DNA of 64,000 nt from Microbacterium sp. ET2 (GCF_030347395.1 NZ_CP128170.1:1674001-1738000), one strand, 5' to 3'. Numbered from the stretch's first letter, positions 16,689 through 25,916 are shown. A program made the numbers and translations. Notes: a model not told the origin generated them from the letters alone.

Positions 16689-17615
16689 TCACTTCAGCGC
16701 GCCGGTGCCGAGGCCGGTACGCCAGTACCGCTGAAGCAGCAGGAACGTGATGATCAGGGGGACGATCGACAGCAGCGAGCCGACGAGCACGAAGGTGCGC
16801 AGCTCGGGGAACTGGTTGATCGTGGAGTTCCAGGCGTAGAGCCCGTACGTGACCGGGAACAGCTCTTCGCTGCGCAGCATGATCAGCGGCAGGAAGAAGT
16901 TGTTCCAGATGGAGACGAACTGGAAGAGGAACACCGTCACCAGCGCCGGGAACATCAGACGGATCGACACCGTGAAGAAGGTGCGCACCTCCCCCGCGCC
17001 GTCGAGGCGGCTCGCCTCGAGCAGCTCGTCGGGAACGGATGCCTCGGCGAAGACGCGGCTCAGATAGACACCGAACGGGCTGACGATGCTGGGGAGGAAG
17101 ACCGCCCAGAAGGTGTTGGTCAGCTGCACCTGGCTGAAGAGCAGGAACAGCGGCAGCGCGAGCGCAGTGGCGGGCACGAGCACCCCGCCGAGCACGACGT
17201 TGAAGAGTGTCTCGCGGCCCGGGAACCGGTACTTCGCCAGAGCGTATCCGCACATCGACGCCAGCAGGGTCGCCACGACGGCGCCGACCCCGGCGTACAG
17301 CAGGCTGTTCAGCAGCCACCGGAGGTACACCCCGTCGCGGTACGCGACGAGTGCCCCGACGTTCTCGAAGAACCGGAAGTCGGCGAACCACAGCGGGTTG
17401 GTGCTGAACAGGTCGCCGCGGTCCTTCGTGGAGGCGATCAGCAGCCACCAGATCGGCGTCAGGAAGTAGAGGGTGAAGACCCCCATGACGATGAAGGCCG
17501 CGGTGCGGGGGATGACGCCCTCGCGGGGTCCGCGACCCACGGCATCCTGTCCGCCGCCTGTCGGGCGGCGCGCGGCCCTCGGGTTGACGGCCGTCATCGT
17601 GGTCGTCGTGGTCAT
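16689..17615 (-). CDS. Carbohydrate ABC transporter permease (MalG type)
   Basis: Inner-membrane permease (308 aa) of the sugar importer, with six expected helices. The EAA loop reads LLEASRLDGAGEVRTF, the contact site for a shared ATPase. Other family marks are LTPIWWLLIAST near the N-terminus and WNNFFLPLIML. The Thr-rich start MTTTTTMTAVNPR is unusual but the ATG at 17615 overlaps the preceding TGA by 4 bp, which supports it. No ATPase gene is in the operon; sugar importers of this kind in actinobacteria commonly use a shared MsiK-type ATPase. Confidence 0.93.
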   Translation of the reverse strand: MTTTTTMTAVNPRAARRPTGGGQDAVGRGPREGVIPRTAAFIVMGVFTLYFLTPIWWLLIASTKDRGDLFSTNPLWFADFRFFENVGALVAYRDGVYLRWLLNSLLYAGVGAVVATLLASMCGYALAKYRFPGRETLFNVVLGGVLVPATALALPLFLLFSQVQLTNTFWAVFLPSIVSPFGVYLSRVFAEASVPDELLEASRLDGAGEVRTFFTVSIRLMFPALVTVFLFQFVSIWNNFFLPLIMLRSEELFPVTYGLYAWNSTINQFPELRTFVLVGSLLSIVPLIITFLLLQRYWRTGLGTGALK

Positions 17616-18559
17616 GACGCCGCCGCCTTCCGCCGGGTGATGCGCAGGAACGTGAACGACAGCACGAAGGTCGCAAGGGCCAGCACCACCGAGAACGCCG
17701 CCGCGAGCGACACGTTGGGGATGGAGCTCGTGGCGTAGATCGTCATGTTCGGGGTGTAGGTGCTCGTCACCGCCGAGCTGAACGACCGGAAGGTCTGCGG
17801 CTCGGCCAGGAGCTGGAGGGTCCCGATGATCGAGAGCACGCCGGTGAGAACCAGGGCGGGCCGGATGAGCGGGATCTTGATCGACCACGCGATCCGCGCC
17901 TGCCCCGCACCGTCCAGGCGCGCTGCCTCGTAGATGTCGCCGGGGATCGCCAGGAGGGTCGAGTAGATGATCAGCATGTTGTAGCCGACGAACACCCAGG
18001 TCACGACGTTCGCGATCGACCACAGCACCAGGTCGGAGGAGAGGAAGTCCACCTGGCTGGTCACCGCCTCGAAGGGCGACAGGTTCGGGGAGTACAGGAA
18101 GCCCCACATGATCGCGGCGATGACGCCGGGCACCGCGTAGGGCACGAAGAACGCGAGGCGGAAGAACTTCTTGCCCCTCAGCAGCGGCGAGTCCAGCAGC
18201 AGGGCGAAAAGCAGCGCAAGGCCCAGCATGACCGGCACCTGTACGACGCCGAAGAGGAAGACCCGGCCCACGGATGACCAGAACTCGGCGTTCTGGAACA
18301 CCAGCGCGTACTGTGCGAATCCGCCGAAGACTTCCCGGGCCTCGCCGAACGTGCCCTCGCGCTCGACGACGAGCAGCGACTGCCACACGGCGTAGCCGAT
18401 GGGGATCACGTAGAAGAGCGTGAACACCAGCGCGAACGGCGACACGAAGGCGACGATGGCCCCCGGGCTCTGCACGCGCGGACGCTTCCGCTTCTGCACC
18501 GGCGCGTCGGGCGCCGCGACCGCGCCGGCGACGCCGGCGATGGATGGCGAAGTGGTCAT
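17612..18559 (-). CDS. Carbohydrate ABC transporter permease (MalF type)
   Basis: First membrane subunit (315 aa) of the sugar importer. After an Ala/Pro-rich cytoplasmic N-terminus come helices starting at AIVAFVSPFALVFTLFYVIP. The EAA loop is YEAARLDGAGQARIAW, followed by IPLIRPALVL. Start and stop both overlap neighbours by 4 bp (ATGA), so the GH42 gene and both permeases form one tightly coupled transcript. Confidence 0.94.
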   Translation of the reverse strand: MTTSPSIAGVAGAVAAPDAPVQKRKRPRVQSPGAIVAFVSPFALVFTLFYVIPIGYAVWQSLLVVEREGTFGEAREVFGGFAQYALVFQNAEFWSSVGRVFLFGVVQVPVMLGLALLFALLLDSPLLRGKKFFRLAFFVPYAVPGVIAAIMWGFLYSPNLSPFEAVTSQVDFLSSDLVLWSIANVVTWVFVGYNMLIIYSTLLAIPGDIYEAARLDGAGQARIAWSIKIPLIRPALVLTGVLSIIGTLQLLAEPQTFRSFSSAVTSTYTPNMTIYATSSIPNVSLAAAFSVVLALATFVLSFTFLRITRRKAAAS

Positions 18560-20643
18560 GCCGTCTCCTCTGTCGGCTGCTCACGGATGACACGGACGCC
18601 GCCGGCGGGGACGACGAGCGTTCCGGTCACGCGGCTCTGGGTCACGAGGTCATCGCCGACCGCGTCGATCTCGACGGGTCGGTCGGTGTTGTTGATGACG
18701 AAGCGGTAGGCGCGGTCGTCTCCGCGACGGCGGATGACCTCCACCCCGCGTCCGGCACCGGGCTCGGCGGTGACACCTGCCGCCGAGGCGGCGGTCTCGA
18801 GCAGATCGCGCAGCGCCGGTGCCTCCAGGAGCGTCGCGAGGTACCATGCGTCGCCGCTGCCGGCAGATCCGCCGCTGCGCCGGGTGATCGCCGGGAGCCC
18901 CGCCGATGGCCCGTCCGCGAAGCGTGCCACGACCGTGGCGTTGCTCACCGACATCCGCTCGGTCCACATCGTCGCGCGGGCGCCCGTGTCGAGGGTGACG
19001 GTCGTGCCGGGGAGCACGGGGGCGAACTCCTCGACGCGGACGCCGAGCAGGTCGCGCCACGCGCCGGGGTGACCACCGGGGCGGACTCGGTCGTTCTCGT
19101 CGACGATGCCGCTGTAGAAGGTGACCACGACGTGGGTTCCGGTGGCCGCGGCGCCGTCGAGCGCGCGGGCGTCGGCATCGGAGACGAGGTGCAGCCCCGG
19201 AACGACCACGAGGCGGTAGCGCGAGAGGTCGGCCCCCGGACGGACGACGTCGACGGTGTGACCGAGGTCGCGCAGCGCTGCGTACATCGCGTGCACCTGG
19301 TCGAGGTAGCCGAGCGCGTGGTTCGGCCGGTTCTCTGCGTCGGCGGCCCACCACGATTCCCAGCTGAAGAGCATGGCCACGTCGGCGGTCACGGTGGTGC
19401 CCCCGACCTCGTCGAGCCGACCGATCAGCGCGCCGAGCTCGCGCACCTCGCGCCACAGAGCGCTCTCGGTGCCGGCGTGGGGAAGGAGTGCCGAATGGAA
19501 TTTCTCCGAGCCCTGGAGCGAGGCGCGCCACTGGAAGTAGCAGACGGCGTCGGCGCCGCGCGCGACGTGCGACAGCGAGTCGCGCGTCATCTGCCCCGGC
19601 GCCTTGGCGAGGTTCACCGGCTGCCAGTTCACCGCGCCGGTGGAGTGCTCCATCAACAGCCACGGCTCGCCGCCGGCGAGCCCCCGGGTGAGGTCGGCGG
19701 TGAACGCGAGCTCGGCGAGCGGGTCGGCCAGGCGCGAGTCGAGGTAGTGGTCGTTCGCGATGACGTCCATCTCGGGCGCCCAGGTCCAGTAGTCGAGGGC
19801 GTCGATGTGGGCGGTCACCATGAAGTTGGTGGTGACGGGGATGTCGCTGTGGCGACGGATCACGTCGCGCTCGGCCCGGTAGTGGGCGAGCACCTCGTCA
19901 CTGCAGAAGCGGCGGTAATCCAGAACCTGACCGGGGTTGCGGGTGGAGACGGTGCGCATCGGCGTGAGGATCTCGTCGAACTCGCTGTAGCGCTGACTCC
20001 AGAAGCTCGTCCCCCAGGCATGGTTCAGGGCGTCGATGGTGGCGTACTTCGCCCGCAGCCACCGGCGGAAGGCGCGGGTCGACTCGGCGCAGTGGCACTC
20101 GGCGTTGTGACAGCCGAGCTCATTCGAGACGTGCCACAGGGCGACAGCGGGGTGCGCGCCGTAACGCGCGGCGACGGCTTCGACGAGCGCGAGAGCGTAC
20201 CGGCGGAACACCGGGGAGCTCGGGCACCAGGCCTGGCGGCCGCCGGGGTAACGGGTCGTGCCGTCAGCCATCACCGGCAGGATCTCGGGATGCCTCGTCG
20301 TCAGCCATGGCGGCGGAGAGGAGGTGCCGGTGCCGAGATTCACGCGGATGCCGTTCTCGTGCAGCAGCGAGACCACCTCGTCGAGCTCGTCGAAGCGGAA
20401 GACGCCGTCGGGGCCCTGGAGGGCAGACCAGCCGAAGACGTTGATCGCGACCAGGTCGACCCCGGCCTCGCGCATGAGGGCGACGTCTTCGCGCCACACC
20501 TCGGGCCGCCACTGCTCGGGGTTGTAGTCGCAGCCGAAGGCGACACCCTGGTGTGCGAGGCGCGGGTGAGCCGTCGACGCGTCGATCTCGGTGAGAAGCG
20601 CGTCGTCGCTCTGCAGGCGGAGCGTCGTTGCGAGGTGGTCCAC
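18556..20643 (-). CDS. GH42 beta-galactosidase
   Basis: Cytoplasmic glycoside hydrolase of family 42 (695 aa) that hydrolyses terminal beta-galactosides brought in by the adjacent importer. The TIM barrel starts at GVAFGCDYNPEQWRPEVW. The acid/base is Glu175 in HVSNELGCH and the nucleophile Glu332 in LLMEHSTGAV. A Cys cluster CHNAECHCAE after the acid/base matches the structural zinc site of some GH42 enzymes. A trimerisation-like middle domain and a C-terminal beta domain follow. The GTG at 20643 is chosen because a GGAG site precedes it; the open frame upstream crosses the operators and is not coding. Confidence 0.94.
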   Translation of the reverse strand: MDHLATTLRLQSDDALLTEIDASTAHPRLAHQGVAFGCDYNPEQWRPEVWREDVALMREAGVDLVAINVFGWSALQGPDGVFRFDELDEVVSLLHENGIRVNLGTGTSSPPPWLTTRHPEILPVMADGTTRYPGGRQAWCPSSPVFRRYALALVEAVAARYGAHPAVALWHVSNELGCHNAECHCAESTRAFRRWLRAKYATIDALNHAWGTSFWSQRYSEFDEILTPMRTVSTRNPGQVLDYRRFCSDEVLAHYRAERDVIRRHSDIPVTTNFMVTAHIDALDYWTWAPEMDVIANDHYLDSRLADPLAELAFTADLTRGLAGGEPWLLMEHSTGAVNWQPVNLAKAPGQMTRDSLSHVARGADAVCYFQWRASLQGSEKFHSALLPHAGTESALWREVRELGALIGRLDEVGGTTVTADVAMLFSWESWWAADAENRPNHALGYLDQVHAMYAALRDLGHTVDVVRPGADLSRYRLVVVPGLHLVSDADARALDGAAATGTHVVVTFYSGIVDENDRVRPGGHPGAWRDLLGVRVEEFAPVLPGTTVTLDTGARATMWTERMSVSNATVVARFADGPSAGLPAITRRSGGSAGSGDAWYLATLLEAPALRDLLETAASAAGVTAEPGAGRGVEVIRRRGDDRAYRFVINNTDRPVEIDAVGDDLVTQSRVTGTLVVPAGGVRVIREQPTEETA

Positions 20644-20680
20644 GGGTCTCCAGAAGGCGGGGGCTGTCGGACGGCTGCTG

Positions 20681-20694
20681 TGTGAACGTGCACA
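20681..20694. promoter_or_regulatory. LacI-type operator 1
   Basis: TGTGAACGTGCACA, a near-palindrome with the central CG typical of LacI-family sites, lies 38 bp before the GH42 start. It pairs with a second copy centred 46 bp away in the divergent promoter region. Confidence 0.8.
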
Positions 20695-20726
20695 GTTTCC
20701 CGGACGACAACTCCTCGTCGAGAGTC

Positions 20727-20740
20727 TGTGAACGTACACA
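20727..20740. promoter_or_regulatory. LacI-type operator 2
   Basis: TGTGAACGTACACA, 13 of 14 bases identical to operator 1. The pair probably lets the divergently encoded LacI protein control both its own gene and the beta-galactoside operon. Confidence 0.8.
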
Positions 20741-20792
20741 CACTGACATTTCCGCGGGCCCGATGTCAAGCAGAAAGTTCGGTGGCGGGGGC

Positions 20793-20798
20793 TACAGT
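20793..20798 (+). promoter_or_regulatory. -10 element TACAGT of the LacI gene
   Basis: TACAGT ends 6 nt before the GTG at 20805, and no Shine-Dalgarno sequence is present. This supports GTG 20805 and a leaderless transcript rather than the upstream ATG at 20763. Confidence 0.5.
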
Positions 20799-20804
20799 GG
20801 CTCC

Positions 20805-21824
20805 GTGACCTCTCCGCCCGTCCGCCCCAAGCGTGCGACCGTGCACGATGTGGCGCAGGAGGCCGGGGTGTCGCGAGGCACGGTCAGCCGGTACGTCAAC
20901 GGCGACCGTTACGTCTCGACCACGGCGCGCGAGGCGATCGAGGCCGCCATCGCGAAAGTCGGATACGTGCCGAACACGGCGGCGCGCAACCTCGTGATGC
21001 AGCGGAGCCAGGCGGTCGGCTTCATCGTGCACGAACCGCACTCCCTGTTCATCGAGGATCCCAACATCGGCGAGATTCTGCTGGGCGCCAACGCCGCGCT
21101 GTCGGAGGCCGACCATCAGATGGCCGTGCTCATCGCCGACACCGGCCGCGACACCGATCGTGTCGCCCGCTACCTCTCCGGCGGCTTCGTCGACGGCGTC
21201 ATCATCGTCTCGGCCCGCGCGAACGACCCGATCACGCGGGTCGTGGAGCGTCTGCAGCTGCCGGCGGCGTACGTGGGCCACCCTCCCGGCGCATCCTCGG
21301 CCTCATTCGTCGTCATCGACAACCGCGGGTCTGCCCGGGCCATCACCTCGCGCCTGAAGGACACGGGTCGCCGACGCATCGGCATGATCGCCGCCGCCCT
21401 CGACCGCGACTCGGGCTCGGACCGACTCGCCGGTTTCCGCGAGGCGCTCGGCGAGCAATTCGACGAGCGGCTCATCGAACCGGTGCCGCTCTACTCGTAC
21501 TCGGCCGGTAGAGAGGGCATGCAGGCGCTGCTCGCGCGCGCGCCCGACATCGACGGGATCTTCGCGGCATCCGACGCCGTGGCCGCCGGCGCCGTGGAGG
21601 CGCTGCGCACGGCAGGCCGCCGGGTGCCCGAGGATGTCGGCGTGGTCGGCTTCGACGACTCGGCGTGGGCGCGCCGCACCCTGCCCGCGCTGTCGACGGT
21701 GCACCAGCCGGCAGCGCGGCTGGGCGCCGAGGCGGCGCGGCTGGTGCTCGATCGGATCGGCGGCGCCCCCGGCGGCACCGAGGTGATGCTCGAGTGCGAG
21801 ACGGTGTGGCGGGAATCGGCATGA
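20805..21824 (+). CDS. LacI-family transcriptional regulator
   Basis: Sugar-responsive repressor (339 aa). The N-terminal helix-turn-helix reads TVHDVAQEAGVSRGTVSRYVN, shown here in part, followed by the hinge segment YVPNTAARNL. The rest is a periplasmic-binding-protein-like effector domain ending with VGFDDSAWARRTLPAL. It is divergent from the GH42 operon and two matching operators lie between them, so local repression relieved by a galactoside is likely. Its stop overlaps the ATG of a small downstream gene. Confidence 0.93.
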   Translation: MTSPPVRPKRATVHDVAQEAGVSRGTVSRYVNGDRYVSTTAREAIEAAIAKVGYVPNTAARNLVMQRSQAVGFIVHEPHSLFIEDPNIGEILLGANAALSEADHQMAVLIADTGRDTDRVARYLSGGFVDGVIIVSARANDPITRVVERLQLPAAYVGHPPGASSASFVVIDNRGSARAITSRLKDTGRRRIGMIAAALDRDSGSDRLAGFREALGEQFDERLIEPVPLYSYSAGREGMQALLARAPDIDGIFAASDAVAAGAVEALRTAGRRVPEDVGVVGFDDSAWARRTLPALSTVHQPAARLGAEAARLVLDRIGGAPGGTEVMLECETVWRESA

Positions 21825-22132
21825 ACCTCGACGACAGCACGCTCGCGGCACGCGTGCTCGAAGCACGGCTGGAGGTGCGGCATCCCTCGCCGCTCAAGCG
21901 CGCGGCGAAATACGTCGGCGCCTTCGCGCTGGCCGTCATGGGCGGCGGCGACGACCTCGCCGCCCCGACCTTCGATCTCGTGGTGGTGCGCTCCGACAGC
22001 GACGCGCCGGTGCTCCGCGTGAACGCCGGAGCGGATGCCGAGGCGAGCCGTCTGCTCGAGACGGTGCGGCGCGACCTCGGCGAGAAGACGGTGCGCGACT
22101 TCTTCGCCGAGTGGCGGCTCCTCGACGCCTGA
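21821..22132 (+). CDS. Conserved-looking 103-aa protein coupled to the LacI gene
   Basis: I do not recognise this protein. It is 103 aa, acidic, with an amphipathic N-terminal helix (ARVLEARLEVRH), a short hydrophobic stretch (YVGAFALAVMGG), a beta-rich centre (FDLVVVRSDSDAPVLRV) and a C-terminal helix ending KTVRDFFAEWRLLDA. It has no signal peptide and no Cys. Codon use matches true genes here. The ATG overlaps the LacI TGA by 4 bp, so it should be made together with the regulator. Confidence 0.75.
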   Translation: MNLDDSTLAARVLEARLEVRHPSPLKRAAKYVGAFALAVMGGGDDLAAPTFDLVVVRSDSDAPVLRVNAGADAEASRLLETVRRDLGEKTVRDFFAEWRLLDA

Positions 22133-22146
22133 GCGCCGCGTCGTGC

Positions 22147-22953
22147 TCAGCCGGCGAGCCGGCGCCGATAGGCGGCGGGCGGTTCGCCGCAGCGATCGCG
22201 GAACCGTGCGTAGAACTGGCTCTGCGAGCGGAAGCCGGCGGCGAACCCGACCTCGCTGATCGGCAGATCGGTGGTCAGCAGCAGGCGCTGGGCCCGCGCG
22301 ACCCGGCACTGCAGCAGGTATTCGCCGATCGTGATGCCGAGCGAGCGTCGGAACAGCGTCATGACGTACTGCGGGTGCAGGTGGACGTGGCGCGCGACGT
22401 CCTCGACGCGGAGGTCGTCGGCCGAGTGTTCCGAGATGAAGGCCGCCATCTCTCCGGCGGCCCCCTTGACCCCCGGATGCCCCGGGGCGACCTCCGTGCG
22501 ACGCGCGGCGATCCGCCGCAGGAGCGCCTCGACTTCGAGCTCGGCTGCACGCCGCTCGGCGTCGGCGGTTTCGCGTGCGAGCGCCCCGGCCCACAGCGCG
22601 GCACGCTCGGCGAGCGCGAGCCCCGCCCCCTCCGAGACGAGCACGAGGTCACCGGCGAGAAGCGATCCGATGAACCCGCCCGGCAGCGACCAGCCGAGGG
22701 CCACCCCGAGCGGCACGGTGAGCCAGCTGACCTCGTCGACGGCGGTGACCAGTCGATGTGGCCGGGCCGCCCAGAACACCCCCAGGCTCCCCGCCGGGAT
22801 GGTGGTCTGCCTTCCGTCGATGAGGTAGACCAGCGGCGAAGGCGACGCGTTGACCTCGAGGTCATCGTGCCGGTGCGCAGCGAACATCGCCGGCACCGCT
22901 CCGCGGAACGCCGCCAACCCGAACCACTCCGGCCGGCCATCTGGCATGCTCAT
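22147..22953 (-). CDS. AraC-family transcriptional regulator
   Basis: Regulator of 268 aa with an N-terminal cupin-like sensor (HRHDDLEVN, then LVYLIDGRQTTIPAG) and a C-terminal double helix-turn-helix (about 170-265) showing VARHVHLHPQYVMTLFRR and ISEVGFAAGFRSQSQFYARF. The ATG at 22953 (MSMPDG) or the one at 22947 is the likely start. It is divergent from the PhyH-family oxygenase with 65 bp between, so it probably controls that gene in response to its substrate. Confidence 0.9.
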   Translation of the reverse strand: MSMPDGRPEWFGLAAFRGAVPAMFAAHRHDDLEVNASPSPLVYLIDGRQTTIPAGSLGVFWAARPHRLVTAVDEVSWLTVPLGVALGWSLPGGFIGSLLAGDLVLVSEGAGLALAERAALWAGALARETADAERRAAELEVEALLRRIAARRTEVAPGHPGVKGAAGEMAAFISEHSADDLRVEDVARHVHLHPQYVMTLFRRSLGITIGEYLLQCRVARAQRLLLTTDLPISEVGFAAGFRSQSQFYARFRDRCGEPPAAYRRRLAG

Positions 22954-23005
22954 GATCCCGGAATTCTGCCATGCATCTCGGGAAGTACTGCGGCCGACTC
23001 CTCCG

Positions 23006-23011
23006 TAGCGT
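23006..23011 (+). promoter_or_regulatory. -10 element TAGCGT of the PhyH gene
   Basis: TAGCGT ends 7 nt before the ATG at 23019. There is no Shine-Dalgarno sequence, so a leaderless mRNA is expected. Confidence 0.5.
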
Positions 23012-23018
23012 TCCTTGC

Positions 23019-23960
23019 ATGACCGACACCACACTGACCGACGCCCCTCTCGCTCCGACGCGCGCCTGGCACCTCACCCCCGAAGAGATCGCCTTCTTCG
23101 ACGCGAACGGCTATCTGGTCCTCCGCGACCGAATCCCCGCACCTCTGCTGGAGCGCCTCCGCGCGGCATCCGATGCCTGGATGACCCAGGGCCGCGCTCT
23201 GGGTCCCGATCACCCCGACGCGGGGGACTACGCCTGGGCGAACCGGGGCGGGCAGAAGCGCATGTTCCGCGTGGACTACCTGCACAGCAAGGGTCAGTCC
23301 GCGTCGCTGGAGCTGCTCGGCAGCCCCGCTGTCCTGGGGATCGCCGAAAGTCTCGCCGGCGAGAACTTCGTGCCGACCTACGAGTCGCTGGTGTTCAAAG
23401 ACGCCGGCGACGGCGCCGCGATCGACTGGCACCAGGACGCCGTGCACCCCCGCACTCACCGCATCTTCAACATCGACGTCTACCTCGACGCCTCGCGCGC
23501 CGGCGAGGGCGCCCTCCGGGTCGCGCCCGGATCGCACCGCGCACCGGTCGATGTCTGCCAGCTGCAGGAGGAGTACGGCTGGGATGCGCCCGGCGTCATC
23601 CAGGTCGAGCTGAACCCCGGCGACGTGCTCGTGCACGACGTGATGATCGTCCACGGCTCGGAGGCCGTCACCGGCAATCGCCTGCGCCGGACGATCTACT
23701 ACGAGTTCCGCGCCGCAGAGCAGATCCTCAGCGAAGGACCCTGGGACGCCGAATGGGTCGACCGGCGCCTGCGGCTCGTGCCGCTCGGCCTGCGCGAACA
23801 CGCCCGGCAGAATCCCCACACCGAGGCGTTCGACTGGCGGATCTCCCCCGAGCTCGCCCCCGCGGTGGGCGAGGATGACGCCGCCGAGCTGCGCATCGCG
23901 CACGTGGTGCACTCACCGGGGTCGTACTGCAGCGCGGGGAGCGTGCCCTTCACCGAGTGA
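23019..23960 (+). CDS. Phytanoyl-CoA dioxygenase (PhyH) family oxygenase
   Basis: Non-haem Fe(II)/2-oxoglutarate-dependent oxygenase (313 aa). The facial triad is His and Asp in DWHQDAVHP and a distal His in MIVHGSEAVTGN, with the 2-oxoglutarate-binding arginine in RLRRTIYYEF. The N-terminus EIAFFDANGYLVLRD is typical of the family. Substrate is unknown; members hydroxylate lipids, osmolytes such as ectoine, and small metabolites. Divergent AraC regulator suggests inducible single-gene control. It ends 3 bp from the convergent pip gene. Confidence 0.9.
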   Translation: MTDTTLTDAPLAPTRAWHLTPEEIAFFDANGYLVLRDRIPAPLLERLRAASDAWMTQGRALGPDHPDAGDYAWANRGGQKRMFRVDYLHSKGQSASLELLGSPAVLGIAESLAGENFVPTYESLVFKDAGDGAAIDWHQDAVHPRTHRIFNIDVYLDASRAGEGALRVAPGSHRAPVDVCQLQEEYGWDAPGVIQVELNPGDVLVHDVMIVHGSEAVTGNRLRRTIYYEFRAAEQILSEGPWDAEWVDRRLRLVPLGLREHARQNPHTEAFDWRISPELAPAVGEDDAAELRIAHVVHSPGSYCSAGSVPFTE

Positions 23961-23963
23961 GGC

Positions 23964-24977
23964 TCAGTCGGTGACATCCGCCGCCGCGGGTACGTCGTCC
24001 GCCGCGAACCGGTCGGTCGCTGCGCGCAGTGCGGCAGCGATCCCCGGCTCCGACGCGGCGTGCCCCGCGTCGTCGACGATCACGAGCTCCGCCTCCGGCC
24101 ACGCCCGGTGCAGGTCCCACGCCGTCATCACCGGCGTGCAGACGTCGTAGCGGCCCTGGACGATCACACCCGGGATGTCGCGGAGCGCCGTCGCACCACG
24201 GATCAGCTGCTCCTCGGTGAACCACCCGCCGTGCGTGAAGAAGTGGTTCTCGATGCGGGCGAAGGCGGTCGCCGCGACCTCGTCGGTCATCCTGTGGACG
24301 AGGTCGGAATCGGGTCGGAGGGTGAGGGTCGCCGCCTCCCAGCGGGTCCACGCCTTCGCCGCGGGCACGTGGACGGCCGGGTCGGGGTCGGAGAGTCTTC
24401 TGCAGTACGCCTCGATCATGCGGGACCGCTCGAGCACCGGGATCGGGGCCAGGAAGTCCTCCCAGAGGTCGGGGAAGATCGCGGCCGCCCCACCCTCGTA
24501 GAACCACTCCAGCTCGTGCGGGCGCAGGGTGAACACGCCGCGCAGCACCACCTCGGTGACGGCGTCGGGGTGCGTTTCGGCATACGCCAAGGCCAGCGCG
24601 CTCCCCCACGATCCGCCGAAGACCTGCCAGCGCGTGATCCCGAGATTCCGGCGCAGCAGCTCGATGTCGGCGACGAGGTGCCAGGTGGTGTTGAAGCGCA
24701 GGTCGGCCTCGGGCGCCGACGCGTGCGGCGTGCTGCGGCCGCAGCCTCGCTGGTCGAACAGCACGATGCGGTACCGCTCGGGATCGAAGAAGCGGCGGTG
24801 CCACGGCGAGGTTCCCGCCCCCGGGCCGCCGTGCAGGAACACCACGGGCTTGCCGTCGGGGTTGCCGCTCTCCTCCCAGTACACGCGGTTGCCGTCGCCG
24901 ACGAGGAGCTCTCCGGTCGCATACGGCTCGATCGAGGGGTAGAGGATCTCGTCGAGGTGCGCCGGACCGCCGCTCAC
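23964..24977 (-). CDS. pip: Prolyl aminopeptidase (proline iminopeptidase)
   Basis: Alpha/beta-hydrolase peptidase of family S33 (337 aa) that removes N-terminal proline from peptides in the cytoplasm. Oxyanion-hole motif HGGPGAG, nucleophile in GGSWGSALALAYAE, catalytic Asp in VQGRYDVCTP and His in DDAGHAASE are all present, as is FDQRGCGRSTPHAS. The GTG at 24977 overlaps the TGA of the metallopeptidase gene by 4 bp, so the two peptidases are co-expressed. Confidence 0.93.
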   Translation of the reverse strand: MSGGPAHLDEILYPSIEPYATGELLVGDGNRVYWEESGNPDGKPVVFLHGGPGAGTSPWHRRFFDPERYRIVLFDQRGCGRSTPHASAPEADLRFNTTWHLVADIELLRRNLGITRWQVFGGSWGSALALAYAETHPDAVTEVVLRGVFTLRPHELEWFYEGGAAAIFPDLWEDFLAPIPVLERSRMIEAYCRRLSDPDPAVHVPAAKAWTRWEAATLTLRPDSDLVHRMTDEVAATAFARIENHFFTHGGWFTEEQLIRGATALRDIPGVIVQGRYDVCTPVMTAWDLHRAWPEAELVIVDDAGHAASEPGIAAALRAATDRFAADDVPAAADVTD

Positions 24978-25849
24978 AGCTCGCTCCCCGAGACCGAGAA
25001 GGTGTCGCAGGCGCCCACCCCGCCCTGGTAGCCCGCGGCGAACCAGCGCTGCCGCTGCTCGCTCGACCCGTGCGTCCAGCTCTCAGGGTTCACCGGCGCC
25101 CCGGATTCCTGCTGGATGTGATCGTCGCCGACCGTCGCGGCGGCGTTCAGGGCGTCGGTGACCTGGGTGCCGGTGGGCGTCTCGAAGAACGGCACGCCGT
25201 TCTGATCGACCTGCTCGGTCATCGCCGCGACCCACGCCCCGGCGAAGCAGTCGGCCTGCAGTTCGATCCGCACGCCGTTGCTGTCGGGGCCGGTGCCGTT
25301 GTCGGGGTTCTGCTGCGTGATTCCGGTGATGTTCTGCACGTGGTGGCCGTACTCGTGGGCGAGCACGTAGAGCTGGGCGAGCTCGCCGGCGCTCGCATCG
25401 AAGCGCTCGCGCAGGAGCCCGAAGAAGGTGGGGTCGATGTACACCGTCTCCTCGGGCGGACAGTAGAACGGCCCTGTCGCATTCGAGGCGGTGCCGCATG
25501 CAGACGATGTGGACTGGTCGACGATGATCAGCTGCGGCTGCCGGTACCCCTCGACCTGTTCGGCCCAGTACTGGTCGAGCACGAGCGACCCCGCCGCCAG
25601 GCGGCATTCGTCGTTGCGGTTGGCGTCGGCGCCGGTCTCGCACGATGCGATCTCACTGCCCTCGCCACTCGAGACGCCGGGCACCCCGCCACCGCCGAGG
25701 AGCCCGGAGAAGTCTCCGCCCGTGAACAGATTCAGCAGCAGCACGGCGATCGCACCGATACCGGCCACGCCGCCGCCGGCGAGAACGAGTCCTCCGCCGC
25801 GTCGTCGCGCCGTGTTCCCGCCGACCTGTGCGTTCTGATTGAACGTCAT
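24974..25849 (-). CDS. Neutral zinc metallopeptidase (YpfJ/KPN_02809 type)
   Basis: Membrane-anchored putative zinc protease (291 aa). The cytoplasmic start [12 protein letters not shown] and a Gly/Arg-rich stretch precede one membrane helix (about 20-42). The outer domain carries the zinc site [11 protein letters not shown] with a downstream ligand in [11 protein letters not shown]. Several Cys (ASCETG, NDECRL, SACGTA, FYCPPE) may form disulfides outside the cell. The ATG at 25849 is the family start. Biological substrate is unknown. Confidence 0.9.
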   Translation of the reverse strand: MTFNQNAQVGGNTARRRGGGLVLAGGGVAGIGAIAVLLLNLFTGGDFSGLLGGGGVPGVSSGEGSEIASCETGADANRNDECRLAAGSLVLDQYWAEQVEGYRQPQLIIVDQSTSSACGTASNATGPFYCPPEETVYIDPTFFGLLRERFDASAGELAQLYVLAHEYGHHVQNITGITQQNPDNGTGPDSNGVRIELQADCFAGAWVAAMTEQVDQNGVPFFETPTGTQVTDALNAAATVGDDHIQQESGAPVNPESWTHGSSEQRQRWFAAGYQGGVGACDTFSVSGSEL

Positions 25850-25903
25850 CTGCTCACGGTACCGCCCCGACCGCCTTCCTCACGGGACGGCGCCGCCCGG
25901 GCC

Positions 25904-25909
25904 TATGCT
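25904..25909 (+). promoter_or_regulatory. -10 element TATGCT of mdh
   Basis: TATGCT ends 7 nt before the ATG at 25917. GGAG is present but only 2 nt from the ATG, too close to act as a ribosome site, so a leaderless mRNA is likely. Confidence 0.5.
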
Positions 25910-25916
25910 CGGAGCC

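Noticed and set aside
20628..20804. Longer LacI start at 20628 or ATG 20763
   Set aside because: The extension crosses both operators and has no family similarity; TACAGT 6 nt before GTG 20805 fits the local start pattern.
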